Assembly (NCBI GenBank): GCA_006503475.1
Contig: RSEH01000005.1
Span: 186,001 to 250,000, forward strand
DNA length: 64,000 bases
Source of the DNA: Stentor roeselii
Lineage: Eukaryota; Ciliophora; Heterotrichea; Heterotrichida; Stentoridae
Direction: 5' to 3'
Shown: piece by piece, positions 45,754 through 55,324 of the stretch
Numbering within the stretch: position 1 is the stretch's first letter
Layout: every line of letters starts with the position of its first letter
Program-made: the position numbers and the translations under genes
Notes under the pieces: generated by a model
What the model was told of the DNA's origin: nothing
The model's database searches: none
Seen by the model: the letters and a program-made list of their open reading frames with translations, nothing else

Positions 45754-48501
45754 ATGAATAAATATGAGTTTACTATTAACTTTGTCAGGCTGCAGCTTGG
45801 AATTATTCTTGATAAATCGATTTTTAGAGCTTCAATTTTTGGAGATATCTCGATTTCTAAACCTGAGAGTGAACCTATTTTGTATTTTACTTTGGACTCT
45901 CAAGGCCAAAGACTGGAAGTGCATTCAAACAGTATCCAAGAGGTAATCAGAGTAGAAGAAGAAGAAATTTACTACGTAATCCTCAAAAGAAGACCCACAA
46001 TAAAATCAATAGAAGCATCCAGAGACTTTTGGAACCAAGACATCTTAGAATTCGAAAACGAAGACCCTTATCTTTCCCTGATCCTTCCTCATTTCCTAGT
46101 AACTCGTTTAGAGTTCACCGAAAGACCATCAGAATTTTTAAAATTTCTTCAAAAATCTCGAATTCCAATCTTCCTGGGTTTTTTCACAGACACCAACATG
46201 AAAGAATACCCGATCCGTTTAACCAGAAGGTTCTGGATGGTTCCCTGGGAGGTAAAATACGCGATTTTTATGCTTTTAACCAACCGAAAAATGACAATCG
46301 ACGACCTGACCGAAGATAACCTGAAACTCTTATCAAAAATCATCAACATCGAGAAACTTCTCGAAAATCTTTTCTATTCCTCGAAAAACTTCTCATTCGA
46401 GAACCTTCAAGAAACAGCTCACATGGACAGATACCGTGAAATAGTTCCAGGAGGTCATATAAGTGTCAGAAAGCTGCTCATAACACCCAGTTGCATTATT
46501 TTCATGCCTCACGAAATTGATTTAGGCAACCGCGCAATCCGTGACAAAGACACAAATTTCTTCATTAGAGTAAATTTCGTTGATGAGTACAACGATCGCA
46601 GCACCTGGGACAGATGCCCTCGAGTTCTGGAAAGATTCAAAAAATTACTTCGAGGATTCGGGGTTCTTGGAAGGCATTTTGAATTTTTAGGATTTTCAAA
46701 CTCGCAGATGAGAAATCATTCTTGTTGGCTTGTAAACCCGAATATGGATTTTAATGGGGAAAGTTTGAGAGAGTCTTTTGGAAAGTTTGATAATATTACT
46801 TCGGTCTGCAAATATGCAAGTCGATTAGGACTTTGCTTTTCAGGGACTCATGGAACGATAAATATCAACCTTTTAAGAGTTTTTAAGATAGAAGATATAA
46901 AACACAACGGGTACACCTTTAGTGACGGCATCGGGATAATAAGTGGAGATTTATTTGAGCAGGTGATACAATCGATTTATATAAAAGAAACCCAGAAAAT
47001 ATCAGCACTTCAAATAAGAATCTGTGGATGTAAAGGTGTTCTGGCAGTAGACCCTAATGTAGAGACAGGAATTTATGTAAGAGGCAGTATGAATAAGTTT
47101 CATTCAGAACACTCCAGACTTGAACTCTGTTCATACGCAGTGGCTCATCCAGGGTACTTAAACCGTCAAATCATCTTAATCTTAAACGGCTTAGGCATTC
47201 CCAACAAAGTCTTCCTCGACCTGCAACACGAGATGATAAACGAGATCCGCAGTACTCTGACCTCCGAAAAAGCCGCTTGCGAGTTACTAAAAAAGACTTA
47301 CCCCAGTTACTACAAAGACATAATCTTCATGTTAGAACATGGAGTCTCTCTCACAGACGATGCTTATTTACGAGGAATGATTAACGCTTTTTTTTTATCA
47401 AATTTCAAACTCATCAAGTCCAAAGCCAGGATTTTCGCTCCTGACTCTAAACTTCTGATGGGCGTGCTTGATGAGTATGGTTGTCTTGAATATGGAGAGG
47501 TCTTCATACAGATCTCTGAGGATAGAGATTCCAAAGTGATCGAACATCGAATCGCTATTGGTAAGAATCCTTGTTACCACCCTGGAGACATCAGGGTGTT
47601 AAATGCGGTGTCTAGGCCACAGTTGATGCACTTGCACAATGTCGTCGTCTTTCCACAGAAAGGGCCCAGGCCGCATCCAAATGAATGCTCAGGCTCTGAC
47701 CTTGACGGCGACCTTTACTTCGTCACTTGGAACCCTTTGCTAATCCCAGAAGAAAGCAAAGATGCGATGAACTACATTTCACCCGCTGAACTAAACGACT
47801 CAAATCCAAGCATGGTCGAAAAAGTCATCGACTTTTTCGCTACTTTCATGGCAAGTGAAAATATCGGCAGAATTTCAAATGCACATTTAATCTGGGCTGA
47901 TAGTAAAGGAATTTTCAGTGAAGAGGCCTTGGAACTTGCAAGGTTGACCTCTGTCGCTGTTGACTACCCGAAAACTGGAGTTCCTGCAGAGTTGCCGCAA
48001 AAGTTGAGGATTAACAGATGGCCGGATTTTATGGAGAAAAGTAATAAAATGAGTTATCCTTCTCAAGGGATTATTGGAGTGCTTTGGAGAGATTGTGTTT
48101 TGGAGGACTTTGATTATCGGGTTAAGCATGAGATGGATAGGAAGAGACTTTTTAATGGATATGAAAAGTTTTTGTCGTTTGCTAAGGAACTTTACAGTTT
48201 TTATGTTAGTAAAATGCAGAAACTTGTGCATCAGTATGACTCTCAGAATGAACTTTTCTTGATCACTGGACAAACTGGTGAAAACTCTAGAAGGAAAATG
48301 AGGTATGATGATGATATTCAGATACAGAACCTTGTTAGTTGTTATCGAGAAGAGGTTCTTAAAATGTTTTGCTTAAAATCGAATAGTTTAACTGAAAGAA
48401 GACAAATTGCCTCGGCAAGTTATTTCGTCGCTTATTCTAAGAAAAAGAAGACTTTTTTGTCATTTCCTTGGATTTTTCATGAATACCTAATAATTAACTA
48501 G
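45754..48501 (+). CDS. cellular RNA-dependent RNA polymerase (RDR/QDE-1 type), 915 aa
   Basis: Makes double-stranded RNA for RNA interference in ciliates, plants and fungi. The catalytic DxDGD loop (D649, D651, D653 in SGSDLDGDLYFVTW) is intact. Typical upstream motifs are also present: FSDGIGIISGDL and VFPQKGPRPHPNECSGSDLD. N-terminal ~300 residues are the divergent arm. All three catalytic aspartates are there, so it should be active. Which siRNA class it serves is unknown. It starts 13 nt after EEFSEC on the same strand. Confidence 0.93.
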   Translation: MNKYEFTINFVRLQLGIILDKSIFRASIFGDISISKPESEPILYFTLDSQGQRLEVHSNSIQEVIRVEEEEIYYVILKRRPTIKSIEASRDFWNQDILEFENEDPYLSLILPHFLVTRLEFTERPSEFLKFLQKSRIPIFLGFFTDTNMKEYPIRLTRRFWMVPWEVKYAIFMLLTNRKMTIDDLTEDNLKLLSKIINIEKLLENLFYSSKNFSFENLQETAHMDRYREIVPGGHISVRKLLITPSCIIFMPHEIDLGNRAIRDKDTNFFIRVNFVDEYNDRSTWDRCPRVLERFKKLLRGFGVLGRHFEFLGFSNSQMRNHSCWLVNPNMDFNGESLRESFGKFDNITSVCKYASRLGLCFSGTHGTININLLRVFKIEDIKHNGYTFSDGIGIISGDLFEQVIQSIYIKETQKISALQIRICGCKGVLAVDPNVETGIYVRGSMNKFHSEHSRLELCSYAVAHPGYLNRQIILILNGLGIPNKVFLDLQHEMINEIRSTLTSEKAACELLKKTYPSYYKDIIFMLEHGVSLTDDAYLRGMINAFFLSNFKLIKSKARIFAPDSKLLMGVLDEYGCLEYGEVFIQISEDRDSKVIEHRIAIGKNPCYHPGDIRVLNAVSRPQLMHLHNVVVFPQKGPRPHPNECSGSDLDGDLYFVTWNPLLIPEESKDAMNYISPAELNDSNPSMVEKVIDFFATFMASENIGRISNAHLIWADSKGIFSEEALELARLTSVAVDYPKTGVPAELPQKLRINRWPDFMEKSNKMSYPSQGIIGVLWRDCVLEDFDYRVKHEMDRKRLFNGYEKFLSFAKELYSFYVSKMQKLVHQYDSQNELFLITGQTGENSRRKMRYDDDIQIQNLVSCYREEVLKMFCLKSNSLTERRQIASASYFVAYSKKKKTFLSFPWIFHEYLIIN

Positions 48502-48888
48502 GATGGAGTATCATAAAATTAACAGAGAAATAAAAATTTCTAATAGTTTTAATAATTTTTTCAAATTAATTTAGTTATTAAATTATAATAATGAAAAATC
48601 TTATTATTTTAACCTTTAGTCTCTTATTGTTCGAAGTTATGAAAAAGATACTGATTCATTCCAATTCAATCAAAAAAACCTCATCAGCTCTCTAAAAACC
48701 ATTCAATTCCTCCATCCTCACCCCATCCCTTCCTCAATCTAATCTCATCAAAAGCCTCCAAATTCAACCTTTTCCAACTCCTTGCATCAGTTCAACCCCC
48801 TTCAAGCTGAAAGTGCTACAAATCAATCATTTTCTCCAAAATATACCTAAAACGAAAGGTCCATATTTATTCAACATATAAATAATAA
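48502..48888. other. intergenic
   Basis: AT-rich 387-nt spacer with a C/T-rich patch near 48690-48800. No gene or RNA structure supported. Confidence 0.5.
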
Positions 48889-49521
48889 ATGTCAAAACAA
48901 GTCAAGCGTGGTCGAAAACAAGAAAAATTTTCAAGTCTTTCAAAAGAGTTCCTGAAAAAAGGAAAACTGATCAGATGCAAACCGAAGCCCTTCGCAGACG
49001 ACATAAGCAAGATGTTTATCAGAAAACTTTCAAAAAATTCAGGTTTTTGCAAAGAACTCGATGACCTGCTTCGTGAATTAAGAAAATTCCAGAACTTTCG
49101 AAAATCTTCATCGAACCGTAAAGCGAAAACAATAATTGATGCACTGGCTTCAAGACAAGACTTGCTTCAGAAGATAAAAAATCGATTTTTGATTCAAGAT
49201 AATTGGAAGGACCAGTTGGAAAGTTATTTAAAAATTTGTTATTCCGGTACTAGAAGTAAGGACCTGGCCTTGAAAGAGCTAATTGATGAGATTTTCAGGT
49301 ATATCGGACTAGATGAAAAAATTGAAACTTTTCAGGTTTTTCAAGATTCTTCTGGCTTGGAATGGTTCACTGCTGAGTCCAGTGAAACTGGCAAGCCTTT
49401 GATGGACTTAGAAGAGGTTTTCGTGGGTTTCGCTGATGAGACTGCAGGACACGTCACAAGTTTTAAAAGCACTTTCGAAACCATTGATATTGATGAAGTG
49501 CTGAAAAATTTAATTGATTAA
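48889..49521 (+). CDS. hypothetical protein, 210 aa
   Basis: No family recognised. The N-terminus is strongly basic (MSKQVKRGRKQEKFSSLSKE, RCKPKPFADDISKMFIRKLS). Helices follow (ELDDLLRELRKFQNFRK...). The C-terminal half turns acidic (LEEVFVGFADETAGHVTSFK). It converges with the kinase gene; the stop codons are 22 nt apart. A nuclear or RNA-binding role is possible from charge alone, which is weak evidence. Confidence 0.6.
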   Translation: MSKQVKRGRKQEKFSSLSKEFLKKGKLIRCKPKPFADDISKMFIRKLSKNSGFCKELDDLLRELRKFQNFRKSSSNRKAKTIIDALASRQDLLQKIKNRFLIQDNWKDQLESYLKICYSGTRSKDLALKELIDEIFRYIGLDEKIETFQVFQDSSGLEWFTAESSETGKPLMDLEEVFVGFADETAGHVTSFKSTFETIDIDEVLKNLID

Positions 49522-49543
49522 TAATAATAATAGAGTTGAATTA

Positions 49544-50383
49544 TTAAAGCTCTTCTAAAACTTCTGACATTGAAAGTCGTTCATCTGGCTGGTCTTTCAG
49601 CATCTTTTCCAGTAAATCTTTTAAATGAAAACTGATTCTTTTATCAGCTCTCGCTTCAACTTTTCTCCAAAAAGACTCAGGCCGTTTTTGCAGTTCTTGA
49701 TAAAGTCGATCGTCAGGAGAAGCTCGATGAAATGCTGGAAATCCGAAAAAAACAGGGAAAAACGTGCATCCTGCAGCGAAGACATCAGTTTTTTCAGGTA
49801 AATAAAGGTCTTTACGAATCACTTCAGGAGCTCTGTAGTAGTTGCTGCCAGTCCAACAGTTTGAAAAGTCAATCGTGGGCTGGACTAACTCAAAATCAAT
49901 GATTTTAACGACGCCTTCATTGGTAATCAGCAGGTTTTCAAGTCGAACGTCACAGTGGGCAAGGCCTTTCGAATGCATGAATTCGAGTCCTGAAGCGATT
50001 TGCTTGCATATTCCTTTTCCGACTTCTTCTTCAAGGCCATTGTTGTGAGTGCGCATCAGACCTAAGAGGTTACCTTGAGGGAAGTACTCAGTGATGAAGG
50101 CGGAACAGTCGTGAGAGTGAGAAGCACTTTTGATGTAAAGTGAATTCGCTGATGTCTCTGAAAGTGAAATTATGTTTTTGTGTGATAAAAGGGGAATTGT
50201 AGATAATTCTTTAAAAAATTCTTCTGATTGGTTCTGATTTTGATTCAAGTTTAAACTTTTGAATAATTTGCAAACTTTTAATGATCGGTCTTGAGTTTGG
50301 ACCAGGAAGACTTTTGTTGAGTTTTTATTGGTGAACTTTTGAACCACACGAAAATTTGAATTGTTTGAGTTAAAGATAATCAT
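49544..50383 (-). CDS. divergent Ser/Thr protein kinase, 279 aa
   Basis: Single kinase domain. The Gly loop is degenerate (VVQKFTNKNSTKVFLV). The ATP-binding Lys is in LKVCK. The catalytic loop reads HCDVRLEN instead of HRDLKPEN, so the catalytic Asp is kept but the usual Lys is Arg. The Mg-binding motif reads DFE instead of DFG. YRAPEV and the DVFAAGCTFF helix are conserved, and the C-lobe ends at PDERLSMSEVLEEL. The fold is secure; activity is uncertain and it may be a pseudokinase or an unusual active kinase. Family unknown. It converges with the 210-aa gene. Confidence 0.85.
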   Translation of the reverse strand: MIIFNSNNSNFRVVQKFTNKNSTKVFLVQTQDRSLKVCKLFKSLNLNQNQNQSEEFFKELSTIPLLSHKNIISLSETSANSLYIKSASHSHDCSAFITEYFPQGNLLGLMRTHNNGLEEEVGKGICKQIASGLEFMHSKGLAHCDVRLENLLITNEGVVKIIDFELVQPTIDFSNCWTGSNYYRAPEVIRKDLYLPEKTDVFAAGCTFFPVFFGFPAFHRASPDDRLYQELQKRPESFWRKVEARADKRISFHLKDLLEKMLKDQPDERLSMSEVLEEL

Positions 50384-50423
50384 TTTTAACTATTTCTAGA
50401 AAATTTATAAATTTAAATTAGAT

Positions 50424-51422
50424 TCAACTTCGCAATGAAGTGACTGAACTTGCTGTACTCGCTCGCTTGTGAGATGCTACTCTGGGTAAAAGGCTTTTTT
50501 TCATGAAGTCATCGATTTGCTCGAAGCCTCCACCGACACGAACGAGTAAATTTCCATTTTTTAATGTGATGAACACCTTACGTCCGCTGATATTGTAAAG
50601 GTTGTCTGCATCTTTAATGATTTTTCCTGGAGGCTTGTTTTTTTTAATGTATTCCTGAAGAGCTTGATGAGTTGATCTTGGGTTGTTCCTTTCGAAGTGC
50701 TCTGAAGATGTTCTTTTGTTAGATTCCTGTGATTTTATACGAGTTTGCAAAGAAGTTTTTTCCTGTTTTTTCATCAAAAAATGATTTTCTTTTTCACCGT
50801 CAGGAGAAGTGGAATTTTTTGTTTCAAGGGTCAAATTTTTTTTACTTTCTTTTATTTTTTCATTGATAAGGCTTTCCAAGAACTCCTCTCTTAATTTCGC
50901 GTTATTTTTATGCTCTTCGAAGTCCTCTGCTAATTTTTTCAGCTGAAGTTTCAAAGAAGAGGCTTGAGCAGCAGCTTCTTCATATTTGGCTTTAAAGTAT
51001 TCAAGTTCTTTAGAATGAGAATTTTTTAGGTCAGAGTAAAAATTTAGTTTTTTTTTCTGATTTTCTGAGTCTTCGCTTTCACTTTCTGAGAGTTCTTTCA
51101 CTGGAGTAAGAGTTTCTGAAACAAAAACTAAAAGTCTCGGCTTTTTTACATCAACTGGAAGACTTTTGAAGACTTCTTTCGGGTTGGAGCTGAAGGGAAG
51201 CCATTGGAAATCATCTGTTGGAAGCAGGTCGGTTAAAAAACAAGAAGTGCAAAGGATTGATTTGTCTGAACTGTTTATTATATTTAATCTTAGTGGAATT
51301 CCTTTGGGTACTAAAAAATTTGAGTTGGACAAAGAACTGCAAAAATTTGTTGATTCGCTTTGAATTAGTAGCTCGATTGATTCTTGGATCCCTTCTGTTC
51401 GGATTAAGCTTAATTTTAACAT
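50424..51422 (-). CDS. GAR (GAS2-related) domain protein with coiled coil, 332 aa
   Basis: Probable microtubule-associated protein. N-terminal ~110 residues look beta-rich and possibly C2-like. A coiled coil spans about 130-210. A Lys-rich linker follows. The C-terminal domain (GRKVFITLKNGNLLVRVGGG then FEQIDDFMKKSLLPRVASHK) matches the GAR domain, including the invariant VRVGGGF(W)xxx(I/L)DDF(L). The protein at 26915-28078 has the same plan with a degenerate core. The stop is TAA. It lies on the same strand as, and 40 nt upstream of, the kinase gene. Confidence 0.75.
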   Translation of the reverse strand: MLKLSLIRTEGIQESIELLIQSESTNFCSSLSNSNFLVPKGIPLRLNIINSSDKSILCTSCFLTDLLPTDDFQWLPFSSNPKEVFKSLPVDVKKPRLLVFVSETLTPVKELSESESEDSENQKKKLNFYSDLKNSHSKELEYFKAKYEEAAAQASSLKLQLKKLAEDFEEHKNNAKLREEFLESLINEKIKESKKNLTLETKNSTSPDGEKENHFLMKKQEKTSLQTRIKSQESNKRTSSEHFERNNPRSTHQALQEYIKKNKPPGKIIKDADNLYNISGRKVFITLKNGNLLVRVGGGFEQIDDFMKKSLLPRVASHKRASTASSVTSLRS

Positions 51423-52081
51423 TTTTAAATAGTTCGTTGGATTATTTAAACTAGGCTCGAGGGATTCTGCTGTGGATAATAATTAAATTTTATGGTTGGG
51501 AGTGTTTGAATCATCTTTGGATAGATTCACAAGATTTTGGTTTACTTTTGTTGAATCAACTTATTAACAAAAATTATCTAAATCATTTAAAAATCTTTCG
51601 ATTTCATGAAAAGACATCTAAATTTTAATCAGGCAATTTCCTACTCCAAGATAGAAACGAAAAATATGTTAAAATAGGAGAGTTAAATAATTATATCTAT
51701 TTAGAATTTATTTTTCCAAGATTTTTGAAACTTGGGAATTTCAATAAGTTATCTATGCGACAATTTTATTAAGGCATTCCAAAATCTCTAAAAATATCAA
51801 AATTCTCATAATTTTCAGTTTTATCATCGAAATTCTAAAAAATCGTTATTTTCTGCTGAAGCACTTTGAAGTCCCTACACTCAGAAATAATTGATCAACA
51901 ATTATTCTATCACAGGATCCTAATAATTTTATTTTATTTTAAATCTGTTTACTTCCCGAATTCTTTAATCCTGGAATTAAAACTAATCTTTTCTTAGCCG
52001 CATAACTAAACAATTTAAATCCTCTAATCTTCTAAACCCATATTTCTTAAATACCCCTAACCACAAAAGAATTCCCAGATA
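51423..52081. other. intergenic, divergent genes
   Basis: About 660 nt between a minus-strand and a plus-strand gene, so it should hold two promoters. Strongly AT-rich. No small frame, tRNA box or repeat stands out. Confidence 0.5.
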
Positions 52082-52552
52082 ATGGATTCAAAAGGAATCA
52101 TTATGAACAAGAATTCAAATTGCCCAACCGAAGATACTTTTGCCCAATATTGTCTCCAAACACTGACTCCTTTGATCAGCTTTCCATTATACTCAGATGA
52201 CTGGGAAATGATAAAGTCTCAAAACACTCCTTGCAATTGTTCAAAGAGTGGTTGTCTAAAGCTATACTGTGAGTGTTTCGCCAAAGGAAAATACTGCCGA
52301 GGCTGCAACTGCATCAATTGTTTCAATGTTCCTGAATACGAGACTCTTAGGTCAAAAGCAGTGGCGAGACTAGTAAATAGAAATTCTGAAGCCTTTTTGA
52401 ATGAAAAGAAGGCCTCCAGAGGCTGTACTTGCAAAAAGTCAGGATGCTTGAAAAAGTACTGCAGGTGCCACTTGAATGGCAAGTCATGTGACGAGCTTTG
52501 CAAGTGCACAGGGTGTAAAAATTTGGGTAAGGCTCAGATTGAACACCCCTAA
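52082..52552 (+). CDS. CXC/CRC-domain (LIN54/TSO1-like) DNA-binding protein, 156 aa
   Basis: Two CXC modules of the tesmin/TSO1/LIN54 type: CNCSKSGCLKLYCECFAKGK...CRGCNCINC and CTCKKSGCLKKYCRCHLNGKSC...CKCTGCKN, joined by a linker containing YETLRSKAVARLVNRN. LIN54 binds the CHR element as part of the MuvB/DREAM complex together with E2F-DP. The protein is far shorter than LIN54 and is essentially only the DNA-binding unit plus an N-terminal ~40 residues. The LIN54-type Tyr-Cys pairs in each module (LYCECF, KYCRCH) are present, so DNA binding is likely. Confidence 0.92.
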   Translation: MDSKGIIMNKNSNCPTEDTFAQYCLQTLTPLISFPLYSDDWEMIKSQNTPCNCSKSGCLKLYCECFAKGKYCRGCNCINCFNVPEYETLRSKAVARLVNRNSEAFLNEKKASRGCTCKKSGCLKKYCRCHLNGKSCDELCKCTGCKNLGKAQIEHP

Positions 52553-53157
52553 TTAAGTTAATTTAAGGTATCATCGGTAAGATCTTTTTCAATGATTTTC
52601 TGGAAAGATTTAACTTTGCTTGAGAGATTCTTTAAAGAAGGTTTTTTTGAATATTTTAAATTCTAGGCATTATATATGGAGGAAGTTGCTTCATCTTCTG
52701 AAGGCTTTGTATTTTAAGTTGTTTTAAGGATTGGTAGAGGATTTGAGGATTTTGGGATATTTTAACGATGGTTTAAAATTGGATATTTGATGAGATAATA
52801 AAATATGTTAGTGATATTAAACAGGATTCTTTGAAGATTGAATTGATTGGAAAGAGAGGAGATATGATAATCATTAATCTGCTCGTTTTCGATTATAAGT
52901 GCATGATTGAAGGACCATAAAGTTTTTACTAGAGTAATTATTATTTTATCTCAAAAGATAGTACTAGTTCTGAGTATAATAAATAAAATTTTAATTACTA
53001 CTTGAAAAATGACTGTTTTTGATTAAGCTTCTTTTGAAATAATCGATAAAAATATTCAAAAATAGAAATTAATGGTTAATTATTCACAACTCATTCTGGA
53101 ATTTGTTGAATTTTCATAAAATAAACTACAACTATTAACTCATCTACATATAAATAT
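52553..53157. other. intergenic, convergent genes
   Basis: About 600 nt AT-rich spacer between converging genes. A 12-codon frame (MEEVASSSEGFVF) near 52677 is too short to call. No repeat or RNA gene seen. Confidence 0.5.
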
Positions 53158-54600
53158 CTACTTTTTCTTTGACCCTTGCTTCTCATTCCTTTCCTTTTCT
53201 TTTATTTCCTTAATCTTCTTCATTTTCATTTGTTTGATTTCCTTCGCTGCTTGAGTCCTATAAAAGATATTATTTCCCAGATGAGGACTACTAGCAAGAA
53301 GTTGCGATCTTTTATTAATAGTGGGGGTAAAACTGAAGTCATTCACAATTTTTTCCTGTTCATGTTTTAAAATAAACATTTTTTCATGAGTTCCAAGTCT
53401 TCCATAAAGTCCTTCCATCATTTGACTGAATTCATCGACTTCGAACTCTTTTTCACTTTTTTCAATTTCTTCCAAGACCGGAGCCATGATAAGTACACTT
53501 TCCCTGTCAAACCCTTCAATACTGATTGACTGTGCCGAGATCTTCCCATCGTGATCCGAGTCCATTTTTAGAAAAATCTCCTGAAACCTATTTTTTTTCA
53601 GTTTTTCGAAGAGTTTTTCAGTCTTTTCGCTAGTTTGAACAGTTTCTTTAACAGTTTCAGGTTCATTTTTTTTATTCTGAGTTCTGAAATAATAAAGTTC
53701 TTCCCAAATATTCCTCTGAGACTTTTCATTTTCTTTCTTTCCAGTGTTAGGAAAGAATAGTTTTTGTCCAGTTTGTTTATCAAAATCAGAATAAAGTTCA
53801 TTTCTCAGTTTCTCAATTTCCACTTCAGTCTTCACCTTAGAACTATACAACCTTTCCACAAGAGCATCCGCATCATCATTCTTCGCAATAGAAATTTTCG
53901 AACTAAGTCCAGTTTTATTCATTTTTTTCATTTCTTCAGAGTTTTTCCTTTTCGCGATTCCTTCCTTGTAAAGTTCACTAAAAACATTTTTCCTTGAATG
54001 TTTTTTTGACCTTTCCGAGATCATAGGCACGAAATAGCATTCTTTCATTTCTTGTTCTTCTTTCGTTGATTTTAACTTCTCGATAAGGTCCTGACTTCTT
54101 TTGATCCTTGTTTCGCGGTTCGAGTTTTTCGCGATTTCGATTGAATTTTTGCTGATAACTGGATGAAAAGATTGCGTTGAAAGGTTTTCTTTTTCTTGCA
54201 GTTTTTTTTCTGAGTTATTTCTTTGAGTCTCTTTGAATTCAAGTCCTTTTTCGTAGAGCAGTTGTCCGTAGTTGAAGTTTTGAGTCTTTCTGGAAGACTC
54301 AGAGTACCGATAAGAATGTTTCATTAACCTGTCGGTCAAGGCGGACAAGGAACTCGCTTTACTTTTGATAGACGGAGAACTTGACTTCTGACTTGAGACT
54401 TTCCGTGACCTGCGGTAGTTGCTTTGTTGGGTTTTTAACAGATTCACCAGGTTTTCATGGATTGACTGGTCCAGGTTGTGAGATGAGACGAATGAAGTCG
54501 CGATTTGCTCAGCGTCGTCGTTTTGTCGAAGAAGGATCGTGCCTTGGTTGCCTTCAGATATTTCGACAGTGATTTTTAAAATTTCAGGGTTTGCTTCCAT
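53158..54600 (-). CDS. EF-hand-containing, Lys/Ser-rich protein, 480 aa
   Basis: Contains one clear EF-hand loop, DSDHDGKISAQS (about residues 349-360), followed by a second helix-loop region with poor ligands. The rest is highly charged and carries repeats of a ciliate-style pattern L-Y-x(2)-G with a downstream F-x-P-x-I motif (YEKGLEFKETQRNNSEKKL; FSELYKEGIAKRKNS; FSFTPTINKRSQLL). The C-terminus is a Lys-rich helix (MKMKKIKEIKEKERNEKQGS). A calcium-responsive cortical or ciliary protein is plausible; family not named. Confidence 0.72.
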   Translation of the reverse strand: MEANPEILKITVEISEGNQGTILLRQNDDAEQIATSFVSSHNLDQSIHENLVNLLKTQQSNYRRSRKVSSQKSSSPSIKSKASSLSALTDRLMKHSYRYSESSRKTQNFNYGQLLYEKGLEFKETQRNNSEKKLQEKENLSTQSFHPVISKNSIEIAKNSNRETRIKRSQDLIEKLKSTKEEQEMKECYFVPMISERSKKHSRKNVFSELYKEGIAKRKNSEEMKKMNKTGLSSKISIAKNDDADALVERLYSSKVKTEVEIEKLRNELYSDFDKQTGQKLFFPNTGKKENEKSQRNIWEELYYFRTQNKKNEPETVKETVQTSEKTEKLFEKLKKNRFQEIFLKMDSDHDGKISAQSISIEGFDRESVLIMAPVLEEIEKSEKEFEVDEFSQMMEGLYGRLGTHEKMFILKHEQEKIVNDFSFTPTINKRSQLLASSPHLGNNIFYRTQAAKEIKQMKMKKIKEIKEKERNEKQGSKKK

Positions 54601-54726
54601 TTATACGTTAAGACTACTCAGTTATTTTGGAAATGTTTTTATTTTAGGTTTTTTTGGAGGAATGGATGAAAGATTGATGATTGAAGAAGATTTGATTTAG
54701 TAATTTTTTAGAGTTTTATTAAAATT

Positions 54727-55324
54727 ATGGAAAGTCCGAGATTTTATCACCAGTCAAACTCGCCGAGTTTTATTAGACTTCAACAACAGATTTATAGGAA
54801 AGAGGAAAGATCTTTAGGACTTTCGGATACTCCTCTTCGGCTTCGTTTTGAATCTTACTTCAAGGAAAAAGTAGAAAATTTTCAGGTGAGTCCCCAGCCT
54901 GCTCCTGAAATAACTTCACAGGTTGCTCAGGTGACTCCTCAAGTGACATTGAAGAGTACACCTCAGTTAAATTCTCAGATGACTCCTCGGATGATCCTCG
55001 GATGCTCCTCAGATGACTCCTCTGAAGGTAAGAATTCCTACAATCAACGAGAGTTCAGTTCAGGAAGCAAGATCAGTTCATCTATTCACCCCCAGTCCTC
55101 TTCGAAGTCAAGAAAAAAAAACAGAGGACTTATACCGTTCGCGTATATCTGCAGCAACAAAGTCGAAAGACCTGCCAATTAATCCCAAGGGTGAAATCAA
55201 GTTATTTCCTTCAGTTTTTTACAATAAAAACCAGGACTTGATGAAAAGACTCAATCGTGATTTGAACACAAAAAGGATTATAAAAGGAAAAGGTTATGGA
55301 AAGTCTTATATATTTAATGATTAA
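54727..55324 (+). CDS. Ser/Thr/Pro-rich protein gene with an internal frame break in a 12-bp repeat
   Basis: Starts MESPRFYHQSNSPSFIRLQQ in frame 1. Around 54920-55023 lies a degenerate repeat of ATGACTCCTCxG units. Two successive units there are 11 bp rather than 12 (ATGATCCTCGG and ATGCTCCTCAG). After them the better coding frame is frame 2 (MTPLKVRIPTINESS ... LMKRLNRDLNTKRIIKGKGY), which ends at TAA 55322-55324; staying in frame 1 gives a low-complexity end and a stop at 55182. This could be a real allele or assembly error, a pseudogene or a programmed frameshift. No GT-AG intron of 15 or 16 nt fits. Confidence 0.55.

Noticed and set aside
54727-55182. Protein ending in frame 1 at 55182 as the true product
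   Set aside because: The frame-1 tail after the repeat is low-complexity, while frame 2 is more protein-like to 55324; reported as a frame break instead.
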